From positions 24,659 to 88,658 of the forward strand of contig JAGBDE010000030.1 in assembly GCA_017937655.1 (NCBI GenBank): a stretch of DNA of 64,000 nt. The letters run 5' to 3'. Position numbers and translations under genes: made by a program. The notes beneath the pieces were generated by a model. The model did no database searches. It was given only the letters and a program-made list of their open reading frames with translations, and was not told the DNA's origin. Positions 43,306 to 52,508 of the stretch are shown here, one piece after another. How positions within the stretch are numbered: position 1 is the stretch's first letter; each line of letters starts with the position of its first letter. This stretch comes from Clostridia bacterium. GTDB taxonomy: Bacteria > Bacillota > Clostridia > Christensenellales > Aristaeellaceae.

Positions 43306-44670
43306 TCATTCTTGATCCTGCAAGCTGTACTTTCCTCGTTTCAAGAAGTCTCTCAATAAAAACGCACAGAAATACGGGAAAGTCATTATGTTGTCGCTAT
43401 ATCCAACGTTCCCGCCGGTGAGCTTGATCCCGCACTGTATGTCGGGATAACTGGCGCTTGAAATCAGCGTTCGCAGTGTTTTGGCGGTTCCGCGTGTAGC
43501 CTTTACTTCCACGGGCAACAACTGGTCTGCAGTTCTGACAAAGAAATCTTCTTCCAGGGTCGAATCGTCTTTTTTGTAATAGAAAAGCGAATAGCCACTC
43601 TTCACAAAGGCTTCAGCTACCATGTTTTCGTAAAGCGCACCCTTATACACATTCAGATTCTTGTTAGCCCGTAAATCATCCTGCGCTTCTTCATCCAACA
43701 TAGCAACAAACAAACCTGTATCAAAAAAGTATAGCTTGAACTTGCTGTCATCATAGTTGCCCTTGAGAGGAAGCTCCGGAGAATGCAGGCAATAACAGAT
43801 CTGAACAATCCCGGCATCCCTGAGCCATTCAATGCAACCACGATAGTCTTTGAACCGCGCTCCGTGGGCCACCTTTGATATCTGGAACTTCTTATTGTCT
43901 TTGGCAAGCTGATTGGGGATTTGTTCAAATACATTGATGATGCGGGTCTGATCCACCCCGTCCGCATATTTCCGGATATCCTCCTTGTAGTCTTCAAGCA
44001 GCTGCCGCTGAATTTCCAACGAGCCTTCGAAGGTGCCTTTTTCAATGTACTGACGAACAACCGCGGGCATTCCTCCGAGAATACAGTAATCCAGAAAGAG
44101 TCCGCTGTAAATGTTCATTTCAAGCTGATTAAAGGGCTGAAAGCTCTCCATATGCCGAAGCATATCCTGAATGGTGTCCTCCCCATAGCCTTTTGCCCAC
44201 AGGAATTCTTCAAAATCCAACGAGCTCATGGTATAGTCGGTTTTATAGCCTACGCTATTGCTCTCAATCTGCCGATAGTTGATTCCCAGCAGAGATCCAC
44301 TGCAAATCACATCGAAGCGGCCATCTATCTTGAAAAACTTGAGACTTGTCGCAATTTGCGAGAACACTTGAATCTCATCAAAAAAGAGAACCGTATTGCC
44401 GGTTTCAAACCTCTTGGATGGATCGATCCGAGAGATGTTCTTGATAATATCCTCTGCGCTGTAGCCATCTTCAAGAATCATTTTATACTTTGGTTCTTCA
44501 ACAAAGTTAATGTAAATCACGCTCTGATAATTCGCTTTGGCAAAGCGGAGCAGTGATTCTGTTTTGCCAACCTGACGCGGGCCTTTCACGATCAGCGGCT
44601 TCCGGTCATCATCTTCTTTCCACAATTGAAGAAACCGGTCTATCTTACGCCGCAAATACAATTCTGCCAT
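43306..44670 (-). CDS. AAA ATPase with DUF4143 domain
   Basis: The start at 44670 (MAELYLRRKIDRFLQLW) has AAAGGGGTG upstream. 454 residues. Walker A GPRQVGKTE (about residue 26), Walker B-like VLFFDEIQVF (about 94), and the C-terminal DUF4143 with a nuclease-like VEVKATRGTAKTL and FYYKKDDSTLEEDFF. This widespread family has no settled function; some members are linked to toxin or defence loci. Confidence 0.85.
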   Translation of the reverse strand: MAELYLRRKIDRFLQLWKEDDDRKPLIVKGPRQVGKTESLLRFAKANYQSVIYINFVEEPKYKMILEDGYSAEDIIKNISRIDPSKRFETGNTVLFFDEIQVFSQIATSLKFFKIDGRFDVICSGSLLGINYRQIESNSVGYKTDYTMSSLDFEEFLWAKGYGEDTIQDMLRHMESFQPFNQLEMNIYSGLFLDYCILGGMPAVVRQYIEKGTFEGSLEIQRQLLEDYKEDIRKYADGVDQTRIINVFEQIPNQLAKDNKKFQISKVAHGARFKDYRGCIEWLRDAGIVQICYCLHSPELPLKGNYDDSKFKLYFFDTGLFVAMLDEEAQDDLRANKNLNVYKGALYENMVAEAFVKSGYSLFYYKKDDSTLEEDFFVRTADQLLPVEVKATRGTAKTLRTLISSASYPDIQCGIKLTGGNVGYSDNIMTFPYFCAFLLRDFLKRGKYSLQDQE

Positions 44671-44974
44671 AACGTTCACCCCTTTCTTACCGCTTTGATT
44701 ATACAAAAGATGAGGGAGTTTTTCAATGCAAATCGCAAAAAATGAGCGACTTTTTTTATCGAAATACATTTTTTCGTTGGCGAATTGGTTGTGTTGGTCA
44801 GTCGATCAGCGGGTATGCAAAACGTCGCATATCAATTCAGCTTTGCTTTCTATCTGCTCTGGTGGCGAAGACAGATGGGCGGTTGATCGAATAACGCAAG
44901 TAGCGGTTCGCCGCTCTTTTTTTGCGCGCATATTTACCACGCTGCAACGCAAGATATTCCCCAGAGGTGAGAAA

Positions 44975-46273
44975 ATGGACGCAATATGGACAAAAACGGT
45001 GCAGATGCCATCCTTTGAATCCCTGAAAGGGAATCTGAAGACCGATGTGCTGATCGTCGGCGGCGGATTGGCGGGGATTCTGTGTGCCTATCGTCTGGCA
45101 CAAGCGGGCGCGGATTGTGCGCTGGTGGAGGCTGACACCCTTTGCAGCGGCATCACCAAGAATACCACAGCCAAGATCACATCCCAGCATGGCCTGATCT
45201 ACGATACGCTGATTCGTCAGTTCGGTAAGGAGAAAGCCCGGCTTTATCTGGAAGCCAACCAGAACGCCTTGCAGCAGTACCGGGACTTGTGCCGGAACAT
45301 GGATTGCGACTTTGTGGAGCAGGACGCAATGGTGTATGCGCTGGATGATCGGCAGAAGATCGATAAGGAACTGGAAGCCTTGCGCAGTCTGGGTTTTGAT
45401 GCAACCTTCGAAAAGGAACTACCGCTGCCTTTCCTGGTTGCCGGGGCTGTACGCTTTCCCCGTCAGGCGCAGTTTCATCCGCTGAAATTTGCTGCCGGGA
45501 TCGCTAAAGGACTGCACATCTACGAGCATACCAAGGTACGCCAACTAATGCCGGGAAAAGTCATCACAAATGGCGGTACGATCGCTGCAAAGAAAATCAT
45601 CATTGCCACCCATTTTCCGATGCTGAATAAGCACGGCGGGTATTTCATCAAGCTGTATCAGCACCGTTCCTATGTGCTGGCGTTGAAAAATGCGCCGTCC
45701 TTTGACGGGATGTATGTGGACGAAAACGAGAAGGGGCTGTCCTTCCGGCACTATCAGGATTTGCTGCTCCTTGGCGGCGGCAGCCACCGCAGCGGCAAGC
45801 AAGGCGGAAACTGGCGGGAGCTGGAGCAATTTGCAAGGCAGCATTACCCCAAGGCGGAGATCATCGCCCGCTGGGCCACACAGGACTGCATGAGCCTTGA
45901 CCATGTGCCCTACATCGGGCAGTATGCGAAAGCCACGCCTGATCTGTTTGTTGCCACCGGCTTCAACAAATGGGGCATGACCTCCTCTATGGTGGCGGCG
46001 GACATTCTGACCGATCTGGTGCAGGGCAAACAAAACCCGTATGCCAGTGTGTATGACCCATCTCGGAGCGTCCTGCATCCTCAACTGTTCCTGAATGCTG
46101 CCGAAACCACGTTGAACCTGCTGACCCCTACCGTCCCCCGCTGCCCCCACATGGGGTGTGCCCTCAAATACAATAAGGCTGAGCATACTTGGGATTGCCC
46201 ATGCCATGGTTCCCGCTTTTCTGAAGACGGTACCCTCATCGACAACCCCGCAACCGACGACAAAAGGATGTGA
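44975..46273 (+). CDS. FAD-dependent oxidoreductase with C-terminal Rieske domain
   Basis: The start at ATG 44975 follows AGAGGTGAG. 432 residues. DAO-type FAD-binding [19 protein letters not shown] (about residue 25), and a C-terminal Rieske centre, CPHMGC (about 390) and CPCHGS (about 411), giving the two Cys and two His ligands. Such fusions pass electrons from the 2Fe-2S cluster to FAD; the substrate is unknown. The next gene starts four bases later, so the two are translationally coupled. Confidence 0.85.
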   Translation: MDAIWTKTVQMPSFESLKGNLKTDVLIVGGGLAGILCAYRLAQAGADCALVEADTLCSGITKNTTAKITSQHGLIYDTLIRQFGKEKARLYLEANQNALQQYRDLCRNMDCDFVEQDAMVYALDDRQKIDKELEALRSLGFDATFEKELPLPFLVAGAVRFPRQAQFHPLKFAAGIAKGLHIYEHTKVRQLMPGKVITNGGTIAAKKIIIATHFPMLNKHGGYFIKLYQHRSYVLALKNAPSFDGMYVDENEKGLSFRHYQDLLLLGGGSHRSGKQGGNWRELEQFARQHYPKAEIIARWATQDCMSLDHVPYIGQYAKATPDLFVATGFNKWGMTSSMVAADILTDLVQGKQNPYASVYDPSRSVLHPQLFLNAAETTLNLLTPTVPRCPHMGCALKYNKAEHTWDCPCHGSRFSEDGTLIDNPATDDKRM

Positions 46274-46277
46274 AACC

Positions 46278-48239
46278 ATGCCCAACCGTTTGCAGAACGA
46301 ATCCAGCCCGTACCTGCTCCAGCACGTCCAGAACCCGGTGGACTGGTATCCTTGGGGCGAGGAAGCCTTCCGCAAGGCCAAAGCCGAGGACAAGCCGGTG
46401 TTTCTCAGCATCGGGTACAGTACCTGCCACTGGTGCCATGTAATGGCCCATGAAAGCTTCGAGAATGAGAAAACTGCCGACATTCTGAACCGCTACTTCG
46501 TATCCATCAAGGTGGACAAGGAAGAACGCCCGGATGTGGACAGTATCTACATGACGTTCTGTCAGGCGTTCACCGGCAGCGGCGGCTGGCCTACCAGCAT
46601 TTTCATGACGCCGGATCAGAAGCCGTTTTTCGCCGGTACCTACTTCCCGCCGTCTACTCGTGGTCGGATGATCGGATTCCCGGAGCTGCTGGAAGTGATC
46701 CATGAGCGATGGGAAGACGACCGTAAAGAATTGCTGGATCAGGCGGATGATTTGGTCAGCCATCTGCAAAAGGAGGAAAGAGCGGAATTTGCGCCGCCGG
46801 ATGATCTGATGGAATCCGCCATTCAGGTGTACAAGCGTATCTACGATAGCAAAAATGGCGGCTTTGGCTCTGCACCCAAGTTTCCCACGCCTCACAATCT
46901 GCTGTTCCTGATGACCTATTATGAGCGGTATGGGGATGAAGAGTGCCTGCACATGGCAGAACACACCTTGAGGCAGATGTACCGGGGCGGTTTGTTCGAC
47001 CATATCGGTTTCGGGTTTTGCCGTTACTCCACGGATGAACGTTATCTGGCTCCGCATTTTGAAAAGATGCTGTACGACAATGCGCTGCTGATGATGGCAT
47101 ACTGTCAGGCGTATGCCATTACGAAAAAGCCGCTGTATCTGGAGGTTGCAGAGAAAACGGCGGCGTATATCCTCCGGGAGATGGCAGCGCCGGAAGGCGG
47201 CTTTTACAGCGCGAAGGATGCGGACAGCGAAGGCGAGGAAGGCAAGTATTATCTGTTTACGCCGGAGGAAATCCAGCGGGTGCTGGGCAAGCGGGATGGA
47301 AAGCGGTTTTGCCAGCATTTCGATATCACGCCATCCGGTAATTTTGAGGGAAAGAGCATCCCCAACCTGCTGGCGAGCGACCCGGAGGACAAGTCTTTTG
47401 AGCCATTATTGCAGCCGCTGTACGCATACCGAAAGGAGCACCATTCCCTGCATCTGGATGATAAGCTCCTGACTGGTTGGAATGCCTTGATGATTGCTGC
47501 CCTGTGCCGGTTGTATCAGGTAAGCGGAAAAGCGGTTTATCTGGAAGCTGCCAAGCAGGCTGATCGTTTTCTGAGCGAGAACCTGATGGAGGGCGATACA
47601 CTATATGTGAGCTACCGAAAGGGAAAGCGTGGCGTGAAGGGTTTTCTGGATGACTATGCGGCGTATCTGTTTGCACAACTGGCCTTGTATGGGGCTACGC
47701 TGGATACTAAGTATTTGGAACGAGCGAAACGCCTGTGCCAAGAGGCAAACCGGCAGTTCAGGGACGAGAACGGCGGCTATTTCCTCTACGGTGCTGATAA
47801 TGAATCGCTGATCCTGCGCCCCAAAGAAGCCTACGATGGAGCTATTCCCAGCGGCAACAGCCTGATGGCGTGGAATCTGGTATGGCTGGCACAGCTGACC
47901 GGGGAGGAAGAATACCAGCAAGAAGCCCAGCAGCAGTTGGATTTTTTGGCGCAGGAGGCAGCGCAGTATCCAACGGGGCATGCTATGTTCTTGCTGGCGC
48001 AGCTGAACCACGAATATCCTCCGCCCAAGGTGGTTGTGGTGTTGGCAAAGGGAGCGAACACTTCCAATCTCCCCTTGCAGCTGCCCATGGATGCAGCCAT
48101 CACGCTGCTGGAGGAGGCTACGGACGAGTACCCGTTGAAGGACGGGAAAACCACCTACTACATCTGCCATGGGCACAGCTGCCTGCCGCCCACAAACGAG
48201 CCACCTGTGAATGAGGGCATCGGCAGCAGGCAAAACTAA
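46278..48239 (+). CDS. YyaL-like protein (DUF255 thioredoxin-like plus glycosidase-fold)
   Basis: ATG 46278, four bases after the Rieske gene. 653 residues. N-terminal DUF255 thioredoxin-like domain (about 1-160) with conserved [14 protein letters not shown] and [16 protein letters not shown], followed by a long six-hairpin (alpha/alpha) domain (about 190-560). Homologues are YyaL of Bacillus and SPATA20. Redox or sugar-epimerase-like roles have been proposed. An 86-residue partner follows 16 bases on. Confidence 0.88.
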   Translation: MPNRLQNESSPYLLQHVQNPVDWYPWGEEAFRKAKAEDKPVFLSIGYSTCHWCHVMAHESFENEKTADILNRYFVSIKVDKEERPDVDSIYMTFCQAFTGSGGWPTSIFMTPDQKPFFAGTYFPPSTRGRMIGFPELLEVIHERWEDDRKELLDQADDLVSHLQKEERAEFAPPDDLMESAIQVYKRIYDSKNGGFGSAPKFPTPHNLLFLMTYYERYGDEECLHMAEHTLRQMYRGGLFDHIGFGFCRYSTDERYLAPHFEKMLYDNALLMMAYCQAYAITKKPLYLEVAEKTAAYILREMAAPEGGFYSAKDADSEGEEGKYYLFTPEEIQRVLGKRDGKRFCQHFDITPSGNFEGKSIPNLLASDPEDKSFEPLLQPLYAYRKEHHSLHLDDKLLTGWNALMIAALCRLYQVSGKAVYLEAAKQADRFLSENLMEGDTLYVSYRKGKRGVKGFLDDYAAYLFAQLALYGATLDTKYLERAKRLCQEANRQFRDENGGYFLYGADNESLILRPKEAYDGAIPSGNSLMAWNLVWLAQLTGEEEYQQEAQQQLDFLAQEAAQYPTGHAMFLLAQLNHEYPPPKVVVVLAKGANTSNLPLQLPMDAAITLLEEATDEYPLKDGKTTYYICHGHSCLPPTNEPPVNEGIGSRQN

Positions 48240-48255
48240 ATCGGAGGTGATTGAT

Positions 48256-48516
48256 ATGGCAAAGCAAGGCATGGCAAGACCCGAACGCACGCATACCAAA
48301 CCAAAAAACGAGATGCCGCCCGTGCCGGAGATTCAGGGGAAAGCCAAGACTGGCAAGACAGAAGCCAATCCCATTATCAGCGGTACATCTGGCCCCGATC
48401 AGAAAGTATTCCATACAGAGCGTCCTATTTCCAAAGCCTATAAGGAGCTGGACAACGATCTGGCACGGGACAATATGGAGAACGATCTGCCGGATGCGGA
48501 TTTGCAGGATCTGTGA
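48256..48516 (+). CDS. Small hydrophilic protein after yyaL
   Basis: 86 residues, ATG 48256 behind CGGAGGTGA. Basic N-terminus (MAKQGMARPERTHTKPKNE) and acidic C-terminus, no Cys and no hydrophobic core, so likely disordered. No family recognised. Co-transcribed with the YyaL-like gene. Confidence 0.6.
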   Translation: MAKQGMARPERTHTKPKNEMPPVPEIQGKAKTGKTEANPIISGTSGPDQKVFHTERPISKAYKELDNDLARDNMENDLPDADLQDL

Positions 48517-48638
48517 CGGGTACTTGTTTCAATTGCATATAGGATGAACATAACAGGGTCATCGGTCACGCCGGTGACTTTTTCTTTTCAGCAGCTGCAT
48601 AAGTCGCTCATACTGCCCTTAACGATTAGCTGGCGCTT

Positions 48639-48704
48639 ACTTCTGTGCAAATTACACAGAAGTTGTACTTTCGCATCCTTGCATGAGCCTTTCTTTTTCG
48701 GTAT
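48639..48704. repeat. 66-base repeat, copy B
   Basis: Counterpart of 43147-43212. Starts with a perfect nine-base inverted repeat ACTTCTGTG / CACAGAAGT and ends 51 bases before the tnpV ATG, so it may carry a tnpV regulatory site or a transposon end. Confidence 0.65.
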
Positions 48705-48755
48705 GGTGAAGATGAACAGTAGATATTCTGCTACACACCGGAAAGGAGAATCGAG

Positions 48756-49127
48756 ATGAATGTAAATGTTGATATGTCTACCGCCATTCCCTATCAAGCA
48801 ATCGGGGACTATCTGTTTCCTATTATCGGGCTTCCTGATGCTTCCGAGCCCATTGGTCACTTTGGGCGGCTCAGGAAAATGTTTCTGAAAGAGCATCGAC
48901 CGCTGATCTTTGTAACCATGCTGCTGAACGGATCGTTGGAGCCGCATCTGGCAGAGGTAAACCGGCAGGCTGCAGTGCGTAAAGAAACCCTCATCCGGCA
49001 GATGGCTGCCCGTGAGGGGATTGACGAGGATATGAAAGCCGCCGACCCGATGGGCTGGATGCAGCAGATGAATAACCTGCGGGCTTGTGCGGAGGAAGTG
49101 GTGCTGAAAGAATTGGTGTATGAGTGA
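48756..49127 (+). CDS. TnpV transposon protein
   Basis: 123 residues behind AAAGGAG. IGDYLFPIIGLPDASEPIGHFG and KMFLKEHRPLIFVTMLLNG (in parts), then EEVVLKELVYE match TnpV, a protein of Tn4451-like and related mobilisable transposons of Clostridia. Its function is not settled. No serine recombinase is close by, so this is a fragment of a lost or divided element. Confidence 0.85.
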   Translation: MNVNVDMSTAIPYQAIGDYLFPIIGLPDASEPIGHFGRLRKMFLKEHRPLIFVTMLLNGSLEPHLAEVNRQAAVRKETLIRQMAAREGIDEDMKAADPMGWMQQMNNLRACAEEVVLKELVYE

Positions 49128-49351
49128 TGGGTGAACGAAACGATGTCTTTGACGATTTTGTGTTGACTACAGGCAATATTGTTGCCAACGTGCGCCTGCT
49201 GGTAGAAGGGGCCATTACGCTGTACGAAGACGAGGCCAGTCCCCTGTTCCGGCTGGGGCTATCGCACGATCAGCCTGTTGCGGCTACTGCGTTTGAGGTT
49301 ATTGGAACTGCGCTGTATGAACTCAGAACACAAGTGATGGCTTTGCAGTAA
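49124..49351 (+). CDS. Small hypothetical protein coupled to tnpV
   Basis: 75 residues from GTG 49124, or 74 from ATG 49127, overlapping the tnpV stop. RNDVFDDFVLTTGNIVANV and AFEVIGTALYELRTQVM. No known family. Overlap and position imply translational coupling. Confidence 0.5.
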   Translation: MMGERNDVFDDFVLTTGNIVANVRLLVEGAITLYEDEASPLFRLGLSHDQPVAATAFEVIGTALYELRTQVMALQ

Positions 49352-49788
49352 CGGCATAGGCGGGAAATTGGGAGGGAAGACAGGGGCTTTTCTTCGAGTG
49401 ACTCTTAATAAATCAACCGCTTTTTCTTCCTCCACATCAATGACAAAGCGACCTGTCTCCGTTCGTGGAGAGCAGGTCGCTTTGTGGCTACAAATAGTGA
49501 TTGTCAATAATAGCTATAGCAGATTTAGATGGCAATGCAGATATTGATCCCATACCAGCTTTGTGATGGTTTTCCCGATAGAATCCATCCTTTGACTTCA
49601 CCGTCGTAAGAAACAAACTTGGCAAGATAGGGTTGTACCGTCGAGGCTGGGATTCTTGATCTATAACGCGCCTGAATCCCATGGGAACTTCTCCCCATCA
49701 ATTGCTCAAAGCATTTCACAATTGCCGTCCGCCAGAGATAGTGTTTCGATGATTTATTGAGGTGCGCTTCACTTTCTGTACTGCATAC
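49352..49788. other. Gene-poor junction between TnpV and the defence island
   Basis: No gene is supported. A near-perfect inverted repeat at 49445-49483 (AAAGCGACCTG-TCTCC / GGAGA-G-CAGGTCGCTTT) looks like a bidirectional terminator. Base composition becomes AT-rich across this stretch, marking the island edge. Two short overlapping leftward frames (49488-49719) have no ribosome site or motif. Confidence 0.5.
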
Positions 49789-50781
49789 TCAAAAGTTGTA
49801 GTTTGGAACAAAATCAAACACTGTGCCGAACCCATCATATACTCTGTCCGCGGCTGCTGTTAAGTCTGTAATTATTCTATTTACCTCTTTATCAGATATA
49901 TTCGTCGATAGAGTTCCTGTATGAACAAGATTATCCCGCAAGTCAACAATCTCCGAAATAGAATCAAAAAGCGTTTTTCTTCGATTGTGGTATGGTTTTC
50001 GCAACCATGATGCAATATCAATTCTCTGGTTTAGCTGTTTGAAGTTATCCGCAATTACAGATGGTCTTTGAAAAGAAAGACTGTCTGCAACAAAATGTGC
50101 CAGCAATTCTGGTTGCTGTATAGCTCGAAGCATTTCCTGACTACTTACTCTACAATTCTTAAGTGCTTTATCGGAGATATCATCAGCATATTTGACTATT
50201 GACATAAAAGATTGCCGAAAATAGGCTTCCCAACAGCCTATAATGTAAGGAATCAGCATGTTGTTTGACAACACACGAGGATTCAATTCATCCAACCACG
50301 AGAAACCGGTAAGTTCTTGCTTTGCTAATGCTCCAGTGAGTTTTCTTGAAGACAAATAGACAGATGGGTTCAATAAAGCATTATGAAGAACCCAACGAGC
50401 AACATACAATGAGCACGACAGTTTTGAAGGCTCTGAGACATCAAATTTCATGTATCTGTTAGCACCTTCATCGGTGCTAAAAGTGCCTCCAAACAGCGAT
50501 TTTAGCAGACTGATTGTCTTGTTTTGTTGCTGAAGATCCCAATAACTCCTACCCATGCGCGTTCTGGTTGTAACAGAAATACACTCTTCGTCTCTAAAAA
50601 TGTGGAGAGTTATTCCTACGAAAGAAATGTGATCAGTATCTCCGCTCCAATAATAGAACGCAAGTTGGTTCTCGATTTTCAGCTGGTCAATTCCTTTTTT
50701 GTATCCCAGAAGTTCAATAACCTCAATAACACGATTAAGCGGCGTATTCAGTGGTAATTTGTTTTCGGAACAGTAACTCAT
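49789..50781 (-). CDS. HEPN-domain protein of the restriction operon
   Basis: 330 residues. The C-terminal half is all-helical, with RDNLVH (R282-H287) matching the R-x4-6-H active motif of HEPN ribonucleases, preceded by a helix (LIPYIIGCWEAYFRQSFMS) typical of RiboL-PSP-HEPN-like proteins. The N-terminal half is unrecognised. It is the last gene of the hsd operon; its start overlaps the stop of a degraded small frame. Likely an abortive-infection type RNase or anticodon nuclease-like effector, by inference. Confidence 0.6.
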   Translation of the reverse strand: MSYCSENKLPLNTPLNRVIEVIELLGYKKGIDQLKIENQLAFYYWSGDTDHISFVGITLHIFRDEECISVTTRTRMGRSYWDLQQQNKTISLLKSLFGGTFSTDEGANRYMKFDVSEPSKLSCSLYVARWVLHNALLNPSVYLSSRKLTGALAKQELTGFSWLDELNPRVLSNNMLIPYIIGCWEAYFRQSFMSIVKYADDISDKALKNCRVSSQEMLRAIQQPELLAHFVADSLSFQRPSVIADNFKQLNQRIDIASWLRKPYHNRRKTLFDSISEIVDLRDNLVHTGTLSTNISDKEVNRIITDLTAAADRVYDGFGTVFDFVPNYNF

Positions 50782-51008
50782 ATTATCCCACCACCAGTTT
50801 GTTTCTCTTCTTCAAAAAACTGCAGAATCAGGCAATCAGGAGTCTGCTGATATCCGTCAGTAGAGAACCTATAATACTCGAAAGATGTGGTTGTTTTCAG
50901 CTGGATGTACAACTCTGGGCTACTGATTATCCACAATCACGAACAATTAGCAATGGCGTGCATGGCGGTATTCTTCTTCGTATCGTCAAGCTTGAAGCTG
51001 TCGTACAA
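50778..51008 (-). pseudogene. Degraded small gene with an in-frame TGA
   Basis: The strip between hsdM and the HEPN gene reads in one frame from TTG 51008: MYDSFKLDDTKKNTAMHAI and so on, a TGA at 50939-50937, then coherent sequence (SPELYIQLKTTTSFEYYRF) to a TGA that overlaps the HEPN ATG. Total about 75 codons if uninterrupted. The stop-start overlap with HEPN suggests a former coupled gene broken by a nonsense change. Confidence 0.45.
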
Positions 51009-51014
51009 AACAAG

Positions 51015-52508
51015 TTACTTCCCCTTCTGCAACGTAGCCATCAATTCATTAAAGCTATCCATAGCCGCCTGCAGATTATCAATAATATCCGCAGCCAGCA
51101 CATCAGGATCGGGCAGGCTGTCCAGATCGGCCAGCGACTTATCCTTGATCCAGAAGATATCCAGGCTGGTTTTGTCGCGCTTCAGAATATCCTCAACATT
51201 GAACTTGCGCCAACGGCCATCGGGATTCTCTTCCGACCAGGTTTCAGTGCGTTCGTGCCGGTTTTCCGGATGATAGCACTGAATGAAGTCCACCAAGTCT
51301 GCATCCGTCATGGGATGCTGCTTCAGGGTGAAATGCATATTGGTTCTGAAATCGTAGATCCAGATTTCCTTGGTCTGCATATCCGGGCTGGCAGGCTTCT
51401 TGTCAAAGAAGAGCACATTTGCCTTAACACCGGGCTTGTAGAAGATACCGGTGGGCAGACGAAGAATGGTATGCAGGTCGGTGGTCTGCAGCAGTTTCTG
51501 GCGGATGATCTCGCCTGCACCGCCTTCAAACAGCACGTTGTCCGGCACCACAACAGCAGCCCTGCCGGTAGCTTTCAGAATGGTATTGATGTGCTGGATG
51601 AAGTTCAGCTGCTTGTTAGAGCTGGTCGTCCAGAAATCCTGACGGTTGTAGACCAACTCCTCGTCCTCCTCGTCGCCCTCCTCATTGGTGACGGAAATGG
51701 AGGACTTTTTGCCAAAGGGAGGATTGGTCAGCACATAGTCCACCCTGTAGCCGGGATCGCTCAGCAGAGCGTCGCCGATGGTAACAGGCACCTTGCCATA
51801 GATATCACCGATGTTGTGCAGATACAGGTTCATCAGTGCCATCTTGAAGGTGTTGCGCACCAGCTCGTTGCCATAGAAGGTATCGTTTTTCAGGAACTGT
51901 TTGTCCTCGCGGGTGAGGGTGTAGTTGGCGGGATCGGTGAGGAATTCCTGCGCTGCCAGGAAGAAACCGCCGCTGCCGCAGCAGGGATCGGCGATGGTCT
52001 TGCCCGGTTCAGGGCGCAGGCACTTGACCATGGCCTTGATCAGTGGACGGGGCGTGAAATACTGGCCTGCGCCGGATTTGATATCCTCTGCGTTCTTCTG
52101 CAGCAATCCTTCATAGATCTCACCCTTCACATCAGAGGACATGGAGACCCACTTTTCCTTATCGATCATCTGCACCACTCGGTAGAGGATGGCGGCATTG
52201 CTGATCTTATTGGTGGCCTGCTTAAAAATCTGACCCAGCAGACCGTTCTGCTCGCCCAGTTTTTCCAGCGTTACCTTGTACTGTTCTTCCAGTTCTGCGC
52301 CCTTGAGGGCATTCATATCCTGCCAGGTATAGCCCTCAGGGATGCCGGTTTTCTTTTTGTAGGGTGGTTTGGAATACTCATCGGACATTTTCAGAAAGAT
52401 GAGGTAAGTCAGCTGTTCCAGATAATCGCCATAGGAAACGCCGTCGTCCCGAAGGGGATTGCACAGGCTCCAAACTTTGGAGATGATGGATGATGTTTGT
52501 TCAGGCAT
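51015..52508 (-). CDS. hsdM: Type I restriction-modification DNA methylase subunit
   Basis: The start at 52508 (MPEQTSSIISKVW) has AGGAGAATTTCT upstream. 497 residues. N-terminal HsdM_N helical domain (1-140), SAM-binding motif DPCCGSGGFFL (about 174-184) and catalytic NPPF (262-265). Methylates adenine in the bipartite target chosen by HsdS. Two accessory genes lie between it and hsdS, an uncommon order. It overlaps the upstream gene by eight bases. Confidence 0.93.
   Translation of the reverse strand: MPEQTSSIISKVWSLCNPLRDDGVSYGDYLEQLTYLIFLKMSDEYSKPPYKKKTGIPEGYTWQDMNALKGAELEEQYKVTLEKLGEQNGLLGQIFKQATNKISNAAILYRVVQMIDKEKWVSMSSDVKGEIYEGLLQKNAEDIKSGAGQYFTPRPLIKAMVKCLRPEPGKTIADPCCGSGGFFLAAQEFLTDPANYTLTREDKQFLKNDTFYGNELVRNTFKMALMNLYLHNIGDIYGKVPVTIGDALLSDPGYRVDYVLTNPPFGKKSSISVTNEEGDEEDEELVYNRQDFWTTSSNKQLNFIQHINTILKATGRAAVVVPDNVLFEGGAGEIIRQKLLQTTDLHTILRLPTGIFYKPGVKANVLFFDKKPASPDMQTKEIWIYDFRTNMHFTLKQHPMTDADLVDFIQCYHPENRHERTETWSEENPDGRWRKFNVEDILKRDKTSLDIFWIKDKSLADLDSLPDPDVLAADIIDNLQAAMDSFNELMATLQKGK

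Noticed and set aside
49488..49719. Two short overlapping minus-strand frames near the island edge
   Set aside because: No ribosome site, no domain, and they overlap each other in different frames.
50937..50939. TGA as a selenocysteine codon in the small frame before the HEPN gene
   Set aside because: No SECIS-like hairpin just downstream and no selenoprotein family resemblance.
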